A stretch of 25,164 nucleotides of DNA from the NCBI GenBank assembly GCA_964512645.1, contig CAZEJS010000033.1:1-25164 (forward strand), read 5' to 3'. Below are positions 1 through 7,434 of this stretch, piece by piece. Each line of letters opens with the position of its first letter. Position 1 is the stretch's first letter. A program made the position numbers and the translations under genes. The notes beneath the pieces are model-generated. The model ran no database searches. It was not told the DNA's origin and saw only the letters and a list, made by a program, of their open reading frames with translations. This DNA is from CAZEJS01 sp964512645 (GTDB lineage Bacteria; Actinomycetota; Geothermincolia; Fen-727; Anoxymicrobiaceae).

Positions 1-606
1 CAGAGACCTAGTGTCTCTCATACGGAGGTGTCAATGAAAGCGGGTCAACTCCACCTATGGACAGGAATGAGAATTGGAGAAGCAACAGCACTACGTTGGG
101 AGAACGTTGACCTTGAGAGAAGAACAATCCAAGTTAGATTTACCCACTCTCCCGAACACGGCGAAACCCTCCCTAAAACCAAATCGAGCCTTAGGTCAAT
201 CAAACTGTCTCAATTTCTTGTTCCAGTATTGCAGGAACAGAAGGGTAAGACATATGGAGACGAGCGAAGTTTGGTGTTTCCTGACAAATCCGGAAACCAC
301 CTGACACGCCAGCATGTTGAACGGCAAATGTTACACCCTGCCTGTGACCGAGCTGGTGTCAGACATATCAACAACCACTGCCTGCGACACACAAACGTCG
401 GATTAAGGCGAGCTGCCGGCGAAGATTGGTTCTTTATTAGCAGGCAACTTGGACACGCAAAAGCCTCATATTCTCAAGATTTGTATGGTCATATTTTGCC
501 TGAAGTGTATGACCGTTCGTGTGAGGAGTTCGACGCTTTTATGGAACCGATTACTGGTACAATAGGCAAGCCACTTCTGCGAGTTGCCGAAGAATTGCCG
601 AAATAG
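1..606 (+). CDS. Tyrosine recombinase (phage-type integrase), C-terminal catalytic part, cut by window edge
   Basis: Site-specific recombinase of the tyrosine integrase family, which cuts and rejoins DNA through a covalent Tyr-DNA bond. The frame is open to base 1, so the gene continues left of the window. A GTG at 28 exists but would begin inside the catalytic domain, so it is not a convincing true start. Counting from that GTG, the catalytic set is complete: Arg15 in TGMRIGEA, the Lys of PKTKSS (near 50-52), His117-x-x-Arg120 in HCLRH, His143 in LGHA and Tyr153 in DLYGH. The missing left part would hold the SAM-like DNA-binding domain. The stop is TAG. Base composition is visibly AT-richer than every other gene here, which suggests a mobile element. 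The 3' end lies 74 nt before tRNA-Phe, a common integration neighbourhood, but the element's other boundary is not in view. Confidence 0.9.
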   Translation, partial: QRPSVSHTEVSMKAGQLHLWTGMRIGEATALRWENVDLERRTIQVRFTHSPEHGETLPKTKSSLRSIKLSQFLVPVLQEQKGKTYGDERSLVFPDKSGNHLTRQHVERQMLHPACDRAGVRHINNHCLRHTNVGLRRAAGEDWFFISRQLGHAKASYSQDLYGHILPEVYDRSCEEFDAFMEPITGTIGKPLLRVAEELPK

Positions 607-612
607 ATATGG

Positions 613-640
613 TTGCCACCTTCGGGAACTCTGGTAAGAT
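613..640 (+). promoter_or_regulatory. Candidate sigma70-type promoter for tRNA-Phe
   Basis: TTGCCA at 613-618 (5 of 6 to the -35 consensus), a 16-nt spacer, then TAAGAT at 635-640 (4 of 6 to the -10). Transcription would begin near 647, about 33 nt before the mature tRNA. The position just upstream of a stable RNA supports it; the boxes alone are not conclusive. Confidence 0.4.
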
Positions 641-647
641 GGTCGAA

Positions 648-667
648 ATTCGCTTCATGAAGCGAAT
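648..667. repeat. Perfect 20-bp palindrome before tRNA-Phe
   Basis: ATTCGCTTCATGAAGCGAAT reads identically on both strands, with no mismatch and no central gap. It lies between the integrase stop and the tRNA, starting right at the predicted transcription start. It could be an operator or recombinase-binding site, or a hairpin in the pre-tRNA leader. There is no T-tract on either side, so it is not a standard terminator. Confidence 0.75.
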
Positions 668-679
668 ATCTGCATCCGT

Positions 680-755
680 GGTGAGGTAGCTCAGTTGGTA
701 GAGCACAGGACTGAAAATCCTGGTGTCGGCGGTTCAAATCCGCCCCTCACCACCA
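680..755 (+). tRNA. tRNA-Phe (anticodon GAA)
   Basis: A full cloverleaf can be drawn by eye. The acceptor arms GGTGAGG (680-686) and CCTCACC (745-751) pair over 7 bp. The D arm is GCTC/GAGC, and the anticodon stem is CAGGA/TCCTG around a 7-nt loop with anticodon GAA at 713-715. There is a 5-nt variable loop and a T arm GGCGG/CCGCC around TTCAAAT. Discriminator A752 is followed by an encoded CCA (753-755). The gene is intact, with no sign of disruption by the neighbouring integrase. Confidence 0.97.
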
Positions 756-769
756 TCACCTCGTCCCGA

Positions 770-798
770 GCGTCCGGGGACCCGGTCTTCGCTTTTTT
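770..798 (+). terminator. Candidate intrinsic terminator after tRNA-Phe
   Basis: GCG-t-CCGG-ggac-CCGG-tctt-CGC (770-792) can fold into a GC-rich hairpin with a small internal loop, and six T residues follow at 793-798. It is 14 nt past the tRNA CCA. The stem is interrupted, so confidence is moderate. Confidence 0.45.
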
Positions 799-801
799 CT
801 C

Positions 802-807
802 TATAAT
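802..807 (+). promoter_or_regulatory. Perfect TATAAT -10 box upstream of the CrtI-like gene
   Basis: TATAAT lies directly after the T-run of the tRNA terminator, with no convincing -35 at 16-18 nt spacing. Transcription would start near 814. This argues against an ATG at 826, which would have only a 12-nt leader, and for the start at 868, which has a purine-rich ribosome site before it. Confidence 0.4.
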
Positions 808-867
808 CACTGCAACGAGCGGTAGATGCCGGATGCAGCCGAGCGGGCTCGGCGGAGCGGGGGGAAG

Positions 868-2298
868 ATGGATGGAATGCCTCGGGTAACGGTGGTGGGA
901 GCGGGCATCGGGGGTCTTGTCTGCGGGGCGCTTCTGGCGAAGGAGGGCTGCGAGGTCCGGGTCTTCGAGCGCAATTCGTTCGTCGGCGGCAGGTGCAGCG
1001 CCACGGAAAAAGACGGGTTCGTCATCGACAACTTCGCCCACGCGTTCCCGATGGGGCCCAAGGGCCCGCACGGTCGCCTTTCCAGGGAGCTGGGGGAAGA
1101 GATACATTTCGTCCTGCAGGACCCCGCGGCCACCGTCATCGACGCTTACGGCGGGAAGTTGAACTCCTTTCACCAGCGGCTCGACATGCGGCCGCTGTGG
1201 ACCCGTTTCCGGATGGCTCGCGACATCGGCGTGAAACCGGTCAACTTCCTGGGCGGTTTCCGCCTGTTCCGCAACCTCCTGCGCGCCGACGATTCGTTCG
1301 TGGAAGCGCACGACGACCGGACTATCAAGGATTTCATCCTGGAGTACACCGACGACGAGAACCTGCACCGGTTCTTCAACCTTCTCAGCCTGATGTTCTT
1401 CGTCGTTCCATACGACAGGGCTTCCGCCGGGGAGTTCGCATGGTGCTTCCGCGAGATGTTCATGAACGCGGCGTTCGGTTACGTCAAGGGCTCGACGCGG
1501 GCCATACCGGCGGCGTATCTGCGCGCCCTGGAGAAGTTCGGCGGAAAGCTGGGGCTCGGCAAACCGGTGGAGAAGATCATCTGCGACGGGGGTTCGGTGA
1601 GCGGGGTGCTGGTGGACGGCAGGGAGTTCCCGTCCGACGTGGTGATATCCGACGCGGGCATCAGGGGCACCATAGACCTCGCCGGCGAAGAGGCGCTGGG
1701 CAGGGAGTTCGTGCAGAAGGCGGACGGCCTGGAGTACTCACAGGGGAGCCTGGTCACCAAGTACCTCCTGGACAGGCAGGTGGTCGATGCGCCTTACGTC
1801 TGCTACATACCGGACGCCGAACGCCTGGGCGACCTCGGCAGGCTCTTCGAGGAAGATAAAGTCCCTCCCGACGTGGGGCTGTTCATGGTGGTCGTGGACC
1901 GCTGCGACCCGGACTGCGCCCCACCCGGGAAGCAACTGCTGATAGCGGCGACGCTGGGGCACAACTGGTTCGGCAGCAGGGCCGAGGAAGGGACGTTCAG
2001 GCGGACCGACGAGCGCGTGTTCGGGCTGTTCCCCGACGTGGAGAAGCACCTGATCGAAAAGCTCACCGCCAGGCCCGAGGACATCAGCAGGGCCAGCGGG
2101 CGCGCCGGGCTGGGCGACGCCATCGGCCTGGCGCAGATACCCGGACAGGTCGGCCGCAACAAGCCGTCCCCCGTCACGCCCGTCGAAGGCCTCTACATGG
2201 TGGGCTGCGACGCCGGGGCGCGGGGGATCGGCACGGAACAGGCGGCGGCAAGCGCCGAGAGGGTTGCCGGCATCGTGGTGGAGCGGCACCGGGCTTAG
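868..2298 (+). CDS. CrtI/phytoene-desaturase-like FAD-dependent oxidoreductase
   Basis: FAD/NAD(P)-binding oxidoreductase of the phytoene desaturase and amine-oxidase superfamily. The N-terminus is a classic dinucleotide-binding motif (VVGAGIGGL, residues 9-17), with an acidic residue ending strand 2 (VRVFER) followed by FVGGR. The C-terminal FAD motif is seen in GLYMVGCDAGARGIGTEQA near the end. Length (476 aa) suits the family. I chose ATG 868 because GGAG (854-857) and a G-rich tract precede it; ATG 826 is also open but sits too close to the TATAAT, and ATG 877 begins exactly at the Rossmann strand and is a fair alternative. No phytoene synthase or other carotenoid gene is visible, so the substrate is unknown; a role in polyprenoid or other lipid desaturation or isomerisation is only inference. 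The stop is TAG, relevant to the amber codon discussed below. Confidence 0.88.
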   Translation: MDGMPRVTVVGAGIGGLVCGALLAKEGCEVRVFERNSFVGGRCSATEKDGFVIDNFAHAFPMGPKGPHGRLSRELGEEIHFVLQDPAATVIDAYGGKLNSFHQRLDMRPLWTRFRMARDIGVKPVNFLGGFRLFRNLLRADDSFVEAHDDRTIKDFILEYTDDENLHRFFNLLSLMFFVVPYDRASAGEFAWCFREMFMNAAFGYVKGSTRAIPAAYLRALEKFGGKLGLGKPVEKIICDGGSVSGVLVDGREFPSDVVISDAGIRGTIDLAGEEALGREFVQKADGLEYSQGSLVTKYLLDRQVVDAPYVCYIPDAERLGDLGRLFEEDKVPPDVGLFMVVVDRCDPDCAPPGKQLLIAATLGHNWFGSRAEEGTFRRTDERVFGLFPDVEKHLIEKLTARPEDISRASGRAGLGDAIGLAQIPGQVGRNKPSPVTPVEGLYMVGCDAGARGIGTEQAAASAERVAGIVVERHRA

Positions 2299-2358
2299 AA
2301 ACCGGCGGGCAGTCTCGGGGACGGCCCGACCGAACCCCCGGGTGGGGCCACGGGGCAA

Positions 2359-2384
2359 GGCGCGCGCGCTCGATGCGGCGCGCC
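2359..2384. terminator. GC-rich hairpin between convergent genes
   Basis: GGCGCGC and GCGCGCC form a 7-bp stem with a further CGC/GCG pairing inside around TCGAT. It sits in the roughly 100-nt gap between the convergent oxidoreductase (stop 2298) and exporter (stop 2398). It may act as a bidirectional terminator, but no T-tract follows on either strand. Confidence 0.35.
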
Positions 2385-2397
2385 CCGCCGCACGGGA

Positions 2398-4776
2398 TCA
2401 GGCCCCGGAAGGTTCCCCGGCCGCGGCGGCGGCGGGCTCCTTCGCGTGCCTCCTGTCGAGCACCCTGGAGAGCAGCACCAGGAGGCTCGGCAACACCAGC
2501 AGCGCGCCCAGGAGGGCGAACAGGAGCCCGACGGCGGTCGTCCAGCCGAAGTGGCGCAAAGGCTCCATGGTGGATATCCCCAGTATCGCGAACACACCCG
2601 CGGTCGTGAACGCCCCGGCGATTAGGGCTCTTCCCACGTGGCGCACGGTGGTCTGGAGGGCCTCCTCCAGCGGCAGGCACTTGTCGTAGCGCTGCTCCCT
2701 GAACCGGTGCGTGATGTGGATGCCGAAGTCGACTCCGGCTCCGATCACCAGAGAAGCCACGGTAACGGACATGATATCGAGCGGCCATCCTACGATGTAG
2801 AGAAAAGACATCTCGGCCGCCATTCCGCAGACGACCACCACCATGGTGACCAGCCCGAAGAGGAACGACCTGAACACCAGCACCAGTACCAGCAGGCAGA
2901 GCAGCAGCGCCAGGCCCGAGGTCTCCAGTTGTGTCGGGACTATGTTACCCATCAGGTCGGACACCAGGACGCTTATCCCGGTGGGCGTAGCTTCGAGGCC
3001 GGTCTTCTTCGCCAGCTCGCCTGACGCCCGGCGGAGGATCTTCACTTTCTCGGAGGTCTCCGCCTGGCTCGCGGGGAACGCCGAGCGGATCATGATGAGG
3101 GCGCTCCTGCCGTCCCTGGAGACCATCGATGTCAGGTCCATCTGCCTGGCGAGCTCGCCGAGGGCGCCGTTCACCGCTCCCTGGCTGTCCGGGAACCTGC
3201 CCCCGTTGGAGTTCGCGAGTACGTCGGCGATGGAGATGTTGCCCTCGCGGGTGAACGAGCCGACCCTGTCCTTCCGGTTGAAACTGTCGTCGGCGATCCG
3301 CTCTTCCGCCGCCAGGAAAGCCAGCAGGTTCTTGTGGTTCGTAACGTCGCCGCTGACGAGGATGACGTCGGCGTCCTGCGCCCCGAAATGCTTTGAGATC
3401 AGTGCCGCGGCCTTAGTGCTGGGCATGTCCTTGGGCATCCACGAGCGGACGTCCGCGCCCGTCTTGACGCTGGCAACCGAGAACCCTCCGAATCCGATGA
3501 GCAGCAGCACGCAGACCGCGAGCACCCAGGGGTGGCGGTGCGCGGCCCCGGCGGCCTTGCCGAGCGCGCTGTCGACGAGCGTCCCGTAGCGCGACTCCCT
3601 GCGGCGTTTTTTCATCTTCTCGAGGTGTTCCTCCAGCCTCTCCGCTTTCTTCCTCCGGTCGCGGAGAACCACCAGCGCCGGCAGCAGCGTGATCGCCAGC
3701 AGGAAACTTATCGAGATGCCGATCATGCACACCAGGCCGAAGTCCCTCATCGGCGGTATGTCCGTTATCAGGAAAGACGAGAAGCCGAAGACGGTGGTGA
3801 TGGCCGTGAGGAACACCGCGACCCCGACCGTCTTGACGGCGGTGGTGGCGGAGAAGAATATGTCCCCGCCCTCCTCCCGTTCTTCGTAATACCTGTTCAG
3901 GATATGTATGACGTAGGCGATGTTGATACCCAGCATCAGCGGCATTATCGCCACGGACATGGTGGTGTAGGCGATGCCCACCCAGCCCATGAAACCGACG
4001 GTCCAGGCGATGCTCATGACTATGACGAACATCAGCAGGAATACGTCCGAGACCCTGCGGAACGTCAGGTAGAGAACCAGCATGATGTACAGGACGGCTA
4101 TGCCGAACAGCAGGCTGGTCTGCCTGGCCATGAACTTCTGGGCGTCTTTCTGCTGGGACGCCATTCCGGCGAAATACCCCCTGGCGCCGATGGCGTGCAA
4201 CTCGGTGTCGAGGTACTTCTCCAGGTCCACGGCGAGATTCATCTGATCCTTCTGGTTCAGCTTGGGGTTGATCTGCAGCTTCACCAGGGTGGCCTTGCGG
4301 TCGTTAGAGACGGTCTTTCCGAGGAGCTGCTCCTGAGCGTACGGGGTGGCCATGAACTGCCGTATCGCCTCGCTGAGCATGACGCCGGTAGGCAGCCGCA
4401 TGCCCTGCATCCGGGTCATCTTCTCGAGGGGGTCCATGTAGGTCTCGATCTTGGTGATCCGGCCCTTCTTGATCCCCGCCTTTTTCTCCAGGGCCTCCGT
4501 TGACAGGCCGGCCAGGAAGCCTCCCACCTTGAAGCCGGTCACGTCGTCGGCGGTTACGAGGACGTTCTCGTAGAAGAGGCCGCCGAAGTCGTCCTGCACT
4601 TTTTTGAGCGCCTTGACCGACTCGTACTTGGCGGGCATCATGCCCTCCTGGCTGAACTCGGTCTTGAGCAGCCCCATTCCGCCGAGCATGAAGACGGTGA
4701 GCAGGCCGGCCACGATGACCACCGGCCAGGGCCGCTTCTCGGACTGCGAGGCAAGGAAAGTGAAGAACCTGCTCAA
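2398..4776 (-). CDS. MMPL/RND-superfamily exporter (HAE3-like, 12 TM)
   Basis: Inner-membrane transporter of the RND superfamily, MMPL branch, 792 aa. The architecture is a duplicated half: TM1 near 18-36, a large extracytoplasmic domain, then a TM bundle with GINIAYVIHILNRYYEE; a Lys/Arg-rich cytoplasmic linker (about 372-405); TM7 near 415-432, a second external domain, and TM8-12 (about 622-775) with GAGVDFGIHITHRF. These paired G-x-x-x-[N/D]-x-x-x-H motifs are the usual signature of this branch. The TTG start overlaps the upstream regulator's TGA by 4 nt (TTGA), and GGAGGT sits 6 nt before it, so translation is probably coupled. Family members export hydrophobic compounds or lipids (hopanoids, drugs); the substrate here cannot be told. 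Probably repressed by the MarR-type product of the same operon. Confidence 0.93.
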   Translation of the reverse strand: MSRFFTFLASQSEKRPWPVVIVAGLLTVFMLGGMGLLKTEFSQEGMMPAKYESVKALKKVQDDFGGLFYENVLVTADDVTGFKVGGFLAGLSTEALEKKAGIKKGRITKIETYMDPLEKMTRMQGMRLPTGVMLSEAIRQFMATPYAQEQLLGKTVSNDRKATLVKLQINPKLNQKDQMNLAVDLEKYLDTELHAIGARGYFAGMASQQKDAQKFMARQTSLLFGIAVLYIMLVLYLTFRRVSDVFLLMFVIVMSIAWTVGFMGWVGIAYTTMSVAIMPLMLGINIAYVIHILNRYYEEREEGGDIFFSATTAVKTVGVAVFLTAITTVFGFSSFLITDIPPMRDFGLVCMIGISISFLLAITLLPALVVLRDRRKKAERLEEHLEKMKKRRRESRYGTLVDSALGKAAGAAHRHPWVLAVCVLLLIGFGGFSVASVKTGADVRSWMPKDMPSTKAAALISKHFGAQDADVILVSGDVTNHKNLLAFLAAEERIADDSFNRKDRVGSFTREGNISIADVLANSNGGRFPDSQGAVNGALGELARQMDLTSMVSRDGRSALIMIRSAFPASQAETSEKVKILRRASGELAKKTGLEATPTGISVLVSDLMGNIVPTQLETSGLALLLCLLVLVLVFRSFLFGLVTMVVVVCGMAAEMSFLYIVGWPLDIMSVTVASLVIGAGVDFGIHITHRFREQRYDKCLPLEEALQTTVRHVGRALIAGAFTTAGVFAILGISTMEPLRHFGWTTAVGLLFALLGALLVLPSLLVLLSRVLDRRHAKEPAAAAAGEPSGA

Positions 4777-5300
4777 CTGGAGACCTCCATCTGACTGTCA
4801 CCGGCCCGCTGCTGCGTGCCTTCCTGGGCTTGCTCGATCCTCTTCAACAAAGAGAGGTACTCCTCCCTGTCTGACTGCGGTACGCTCCTGAACACGTCCC
4901 TGAAAATACCGATGGCCGCGTCTATGGCCCCGGCGGAAACCTCCTCGCCGAGCTCGCTCAGAGAGACGCGGACCACTCTCCTGTCGGCCTCATCCCGGGT
5001 GCGCGTCAACATGCCCTTGTCGCAGAGGCGGTCCACCATCCGCGTCGCGACCCCGTGTGTGACCGCCAGGACCTCGGAGAGCTCTCCCATGGTCATGGGC
5101 CCGCCCTCGCGGATCTGCCACAGCGCGAACAACTGGGTGCCGGTCAGGTCGTGTTCGTCGGACACCCCCTGACCGCCGTGCCTGATGCGCTTCATCAGCC
5201 TGGTAACCGTCATCCAGGCCTCCGAGATGAAGCCATCCAGCTCTTCCTCGCCGTCCGTGGAGATCGTCATCTCCTCCTGGTTGTTTGTATTGGGCAACAT
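4773..5300 (-). CDS. MarR-family transcriptional regulator
   Basis: Winged-helix dimeric DNA-binding regulator, 175 aa from the ATG at 5300. Helix-turn-helix is around 52-92 (TMGELSEVLAVTHGVATRMV), followed by the typical wing D-E-A-D-R-R (103-108) and a helical C-terminus for dimerisation. MarR proteins commonly repress a neighbouring efflux gene and release DNA on binding a small ligand. Its 3' end overlaps the MMPL exporter start by 4 nt, which fits that logic. Start choice is open: ATG 5300 has no Shine-Dalgarno, while ATG 5270 has AGGAGG only 2 nt before it and would remove ten residues. The upstream sequence is locally AT-rich (GTATATAC at 5314-5321, TTTACAAGT nearby), a likely promoter/operator zone. 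Confidence 0.92.
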   Translation of the reverse strand: MLPNTNNQEEMTISTDGEEELDGFISEAWMTVTRLMKRIRHGGQGVSDEHDLTGTQLFALWQIREGGPMTMGELSEVLAVTHGVATRMVDRLCDKGMLTRTRDEADRRVVRVSLSELGEEVSAGAIDAAIGIFRDVFRSVPQSDREEYLSLLKRIEQAQEGTQQRAGDSQMEVSS

Positions 5301-5663
5301 TTACAAGTGGAACGTATATACAACCCGCCCGGCGCTGCTGTCAATGGTCCGGGGGCGATTTCAACCGGGGACGCACATGATTTCACGCGGGGGGCCACTG
5401 GTTCGCCGGGGAAAGGTGCGGTTCGCCGGGTGGGGGGAGATTGGTGCGCGGTGGGGGGTGGAAGTTGGGGGGACACGAGTTCCGCGGTGGGCGGCAGGGA
5501 TTCATCCGGGACCGGCCTCCGGCGCCGGTTGCTTCACAGAGGACATCTCGCGCGGTCCGCCCGCCAGGTAGTACGATTGAGGCGTCGGAACAAGGGGGAG
5601 GAGCGCCGGCGGGGCGATACGAAGAGGGTGGAAGCGGCGCCGGCGGGCCGGTTGGGAGGCGAA
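5301..5663. other. Intergenic region between divergent marR and SDR genes, with G-rich tracts
   Basis: A 363-nt stretch without a convincing gene. The left end (5301-5325) is AT-rich and probably carries the marR promoter/operator. In the middle, an 11-nt direct repeat GGTTCGCCGGG occurs at 5400-5410 and 5420-5430 (20-nt period), followed by plus-strand G-runs at 5428-5430, 5432-5437, 5453-5458 and 5467-5472. Open frames crossing it lack start signals and look like GC-driven shadows. Confidence 0.6.
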
Positions 5664-6515
5664 GTGAGGAGAGGCGCATCGGTAGAACCGCCCCGGGTGA
5701 TGATCACCGGGGCCGCGAGCGGCATAGGCCGGGCCACGGCGCTGGCGTTCGCCGGGGAACGGCCCGCCGCGATGGCGGTGTGCGACATCGACGAGGCCGG
5801 CCTGGAGGCGACGGCGGAGGAGCTGGGGGCTTTCGGGTTTCCGGTGGTCGCCCTGAGGCTGGACGTGGCCGACGCGGAAGCGGTGGAGGCCGCCGTGGAG
5901 AAGGCGGTGGACGAGATGGGCGGGATAGACATACTGGTCAACGCCGCGGGCATCGGCATGATGGGCAGAATGGAGTGCCTCACGCCGGAGGACTGGAAGC
6001 GCATGATAGACATCAACCTGTGGGGCACCATCAACGTCGACCGCGCGGTTTACCGGCACATGCTCAAGCGCGGCTCGGGGCACATCGTGAACATCGCGTC
6101 GGCCAACGGTATCTACGCCCCCATTCCTTACCTGGCGCCTTACGCGACCAGCAAGTTCGGGGTGGTCGGGCTCTCGGAGGCCCTGATGGTGGAGGGATAC
6201 CCGCGGGGCATCCGGGTCACCTGCGTCTGCCCGGGCAACGTCAGGACCCCGATATACGACAACGCGGTGTTCAGGGGCTTCGGTGAAGGGGCCCGTGCTC
6301 TCACCCGGATGAACAGGGTAATCGCCGAACCACCGGAGAGGACCGCCAGGCAGATCGTCAGGGCGGTCCGGGAGAATCGCTTCATCGTGGTGACGACGGC
6401 GGTGGCCCGGGCGAGCGCCTTCTTCAGGACCCACTTCCAGGCCGGGTGGTTCGCCTACACCAGGCTGTTCGTCCGCTTGAGCGAGCGCGTCATGGGCAGG
6501 TACCGCGAGGACTGA
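5664..6515 (+). CDS. Short-chain dehydrogenase/reductase (SDR), classical type
   Basis: NAD(P)-dependent oxidoreductase, 283 aa. The cofactor motif TGAASGIG is at 15-22, and an acidic residue ends strand 2 (CDID), which favours NAD over NADP. NAAG is at 93-96, and the catalytic residues are Asn118 (INLWG), Ser146 (IASANG), Tyr160 and Lys164 (YATSK). A PGNVRTPIY segment follows, as in classical SDRs. I chose GTG 5664 because GGAGG (5655-5659) lies 4 nt before it. The frame is open far upstream to 5055, but that part runs antisense through marR and is not protein-like. The C-terminal 40 residues are aromatic and basic (FFRTHF, YTRLFVRL), as in SDRs that associate with membranes or act on lipids. 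The substrate is unknown. A small ORF follows 25 nt downstream. Confidence 0.93.
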   Translation: MRRGASVEPPRVMITGAASGIGRATALAFAGERPAAMAVCDIDEAGLEATAEELGAFGFPVVALRLDVADAEAVEAAVEKAVDEMGGIDILVNAAGIGMMGRMECLTPEDWKRMIDINLWGTINVDRAVYRHMLKRGSGHIVNIASANGIYAPIPYLAPYATSKFGVVGLSEALMVEGYPRGIRVTCVCPGNVRTPIYDNAVFRGFGEGARALTRMNRVIAEPPERTARQIVRAVRENRFIVVTTAVARASAFFRTHFQAGWFAYTRLFVRLSERVMGRYRED

Positions 6516-6540
6516 CCGGGTTGGCGGAGGGGAGGCTTCC

Positions 6541-6672
6541 ATGCCGTTTCTGGCCATATTGCCGATGGCCCTGACCATGAACATCGGGCATCGAGAACGC
6601 GGGCCCGCGGTGGGTACGGGGTCCATAATTGTGTTGCCTGGCATGCGGGTGATCAGAAATGCTATGCGTTGA
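6541..6672 (+). CDS. Small ORF, 43 aa, hypothetical
   Basis: ATG at 6541 is preceded by a very strong ribosome site, GGAGGGGAGG (6526-6535), at 5-nt spacing, and lies 25 nt after the SDR stop. The predicted peptide begins with a hydrophobic stretch (PFLAILPMALTM), continues with a basic and Gly-rich part (HRERGPAVGTG) and ends MRVIRNAMR before TGA. The stop overlaps the first bases of the hairpin at 6671-6694, as expected for the last gene of a transcript. I do not recognise the sequence. The evidence is context (ribosome site, operon spacing, terminator) rather than homology, so it may not be a real gene. Confidence 0.4.
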   Translation: MPFLAILPMALTMNIGHRERGPAVGTGSIIVLPGMRVIRNAMR

Positions 6673-6697
6673 ACCCCAGAGAGATCCGGGGTTCTTT
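6671..6697 (+). terminator. Candidate terminator after the SDR and small ORF
   Basis: GAACCCC (6671-6677) and GGGGTTC (6688-6694) form a perfect 7-bp stem with a 10-nt loop, followed by TTT. The T-tract is short, so it may be a weak or factor-assisted terminator. Confidence 0.5.
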
Positions 6698-6778
6698 GCA
6701 TCTGGCTCAGAGGAAAAGGAAGAAACAGATACTACATCCAGTCCCTAGCTGAGCAGAAGGCCTGATCGTGAAGTGGGA

Positions 6779-6808
6779 ACACAGGTGGAGGGTGAACGAC
6801 GCCTGTGT
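6779..6808 (-). terminator. Candidate hairpin after the response regulator gene
   Basis: ACACAGG (6779-6785) and CCTGTGT (6802-6808) form a 7-bp stem with a 16-nt loop, 28 nt past the minus-strand stop at 6836. There is no T-run after it on the minus strand, so this is only a possible terminator. Confidence 0.25.
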
Positions 6809-6835
6809 CCGGCGGCGGCACGTTCCGGTCGCGGG

Positions 6836-7207
6836 TCAGGCGGCGAGGATCTCCTTGATCCTGGCGACGAGCCCGGGCAGGTCGAACGGCTTGACCACGC
6901 ACTCCTTCACGGCGGGATGGCCTTTCACCGTTTCGAGCATCTGGGGGTAGGCGGTCATGATGACGATGGGGATGGCCCTGCCGTTGTCGGAGGCCTCGAG
7001 CTTCTCGATCACGTCCGCGCCGGTCACCCCGGGCATGGCGATGTCCAGGAGTATGAGGTCCGGGGGGTTCTCGGCGGCGAGGGCGAGGGCCGCCGCTCCG
7101 CTCAGGGCGAGTTCGGTCTCGTAACCTTCGGCCCACAGCCTGATGTTCAGCATCTTGACCAGTGAGGCGTCGTCGTCAACCACGAGGACTTTTCCCTGAC
7201 CAGGCAA
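6836..7207 (-). CDS. Single-domain response regulator (CheY-like receiver)
   Basis: Stand-alone receiver domain, 123 aa, with no output domain. The signature residues are all present: acidic pocket Asp11/Asp12 (VVDDD), phosphoacceptor Asp55 (LILLDIAMPG), Thr85 (IMTAY) and Lys106 (VVKPF). I chose TTG 7207 because AAGGAG precedes it at about 6 nt and it gives exactly one receiver domain; the frame upstream is Arg/Gly-rich and not protein-like. Such proteins relay phosphate or bind partners, for example in motility, development or phosphorelays. No histidine kinase is in the window, so the cognate kinase and target are unknown. It is separated from the upstream VOC gene by 227 nt in which I see no gene. 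Confidence 0.9.
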   Translation of the reverse strand: MPGQGKVLVVDDDASLVKMLNIRLWAEGYETELALSGAAALALAAENPPDLILLDIAMPGVTGADVIEKLEASDNGRAIPIVIMTAYPQMLETVKGHPAVKECVVKPFDLPGLVARIKEILAA

Positions 7208-7434
7208 CGGACTCTCCTTCCCGTGCCGACCTCCGTACAAGCCGTTAGTACATTCTATTCCATTGTCGAGCAAATGGCGCCGCGAACCCGGGCGGGCGGA
7301 TCCGGCGGCCGGCTCGTGGCGCCGGAGCGCGAGCCGGGGCTTCCCGGAGGCGAGCGCCGCGCCGAGGAACGCCGCGCGGTGGCGGCCTCCTGAACGGCGA
7401 GGGCCGCTGCCGGCGCTGCGAATGAAAACCCCGG

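Noticed and set aside
1..760. Duplicated tRNA-Phe 3' end as an attachment site within the window
   Set aside because: I looked for a second copy of the tRNA 3' sequence and found none here; the other boundary, if any, lies outside.
5055..5663. N-terminal extension of the SDR frame back to 5055
   Set aside because: It runs antisense through marR and a G-rich intergenic stretch; GTG 5664 has a good ribosome site and fits the family length.
5502..6701. A 399-codon minus-strand frame opposite the SDR gene
   Set aside because: Antisense shadow; composition is Arg/His/Gly/Pro-rich, while the plus strand has full SDR catalytic motifs.
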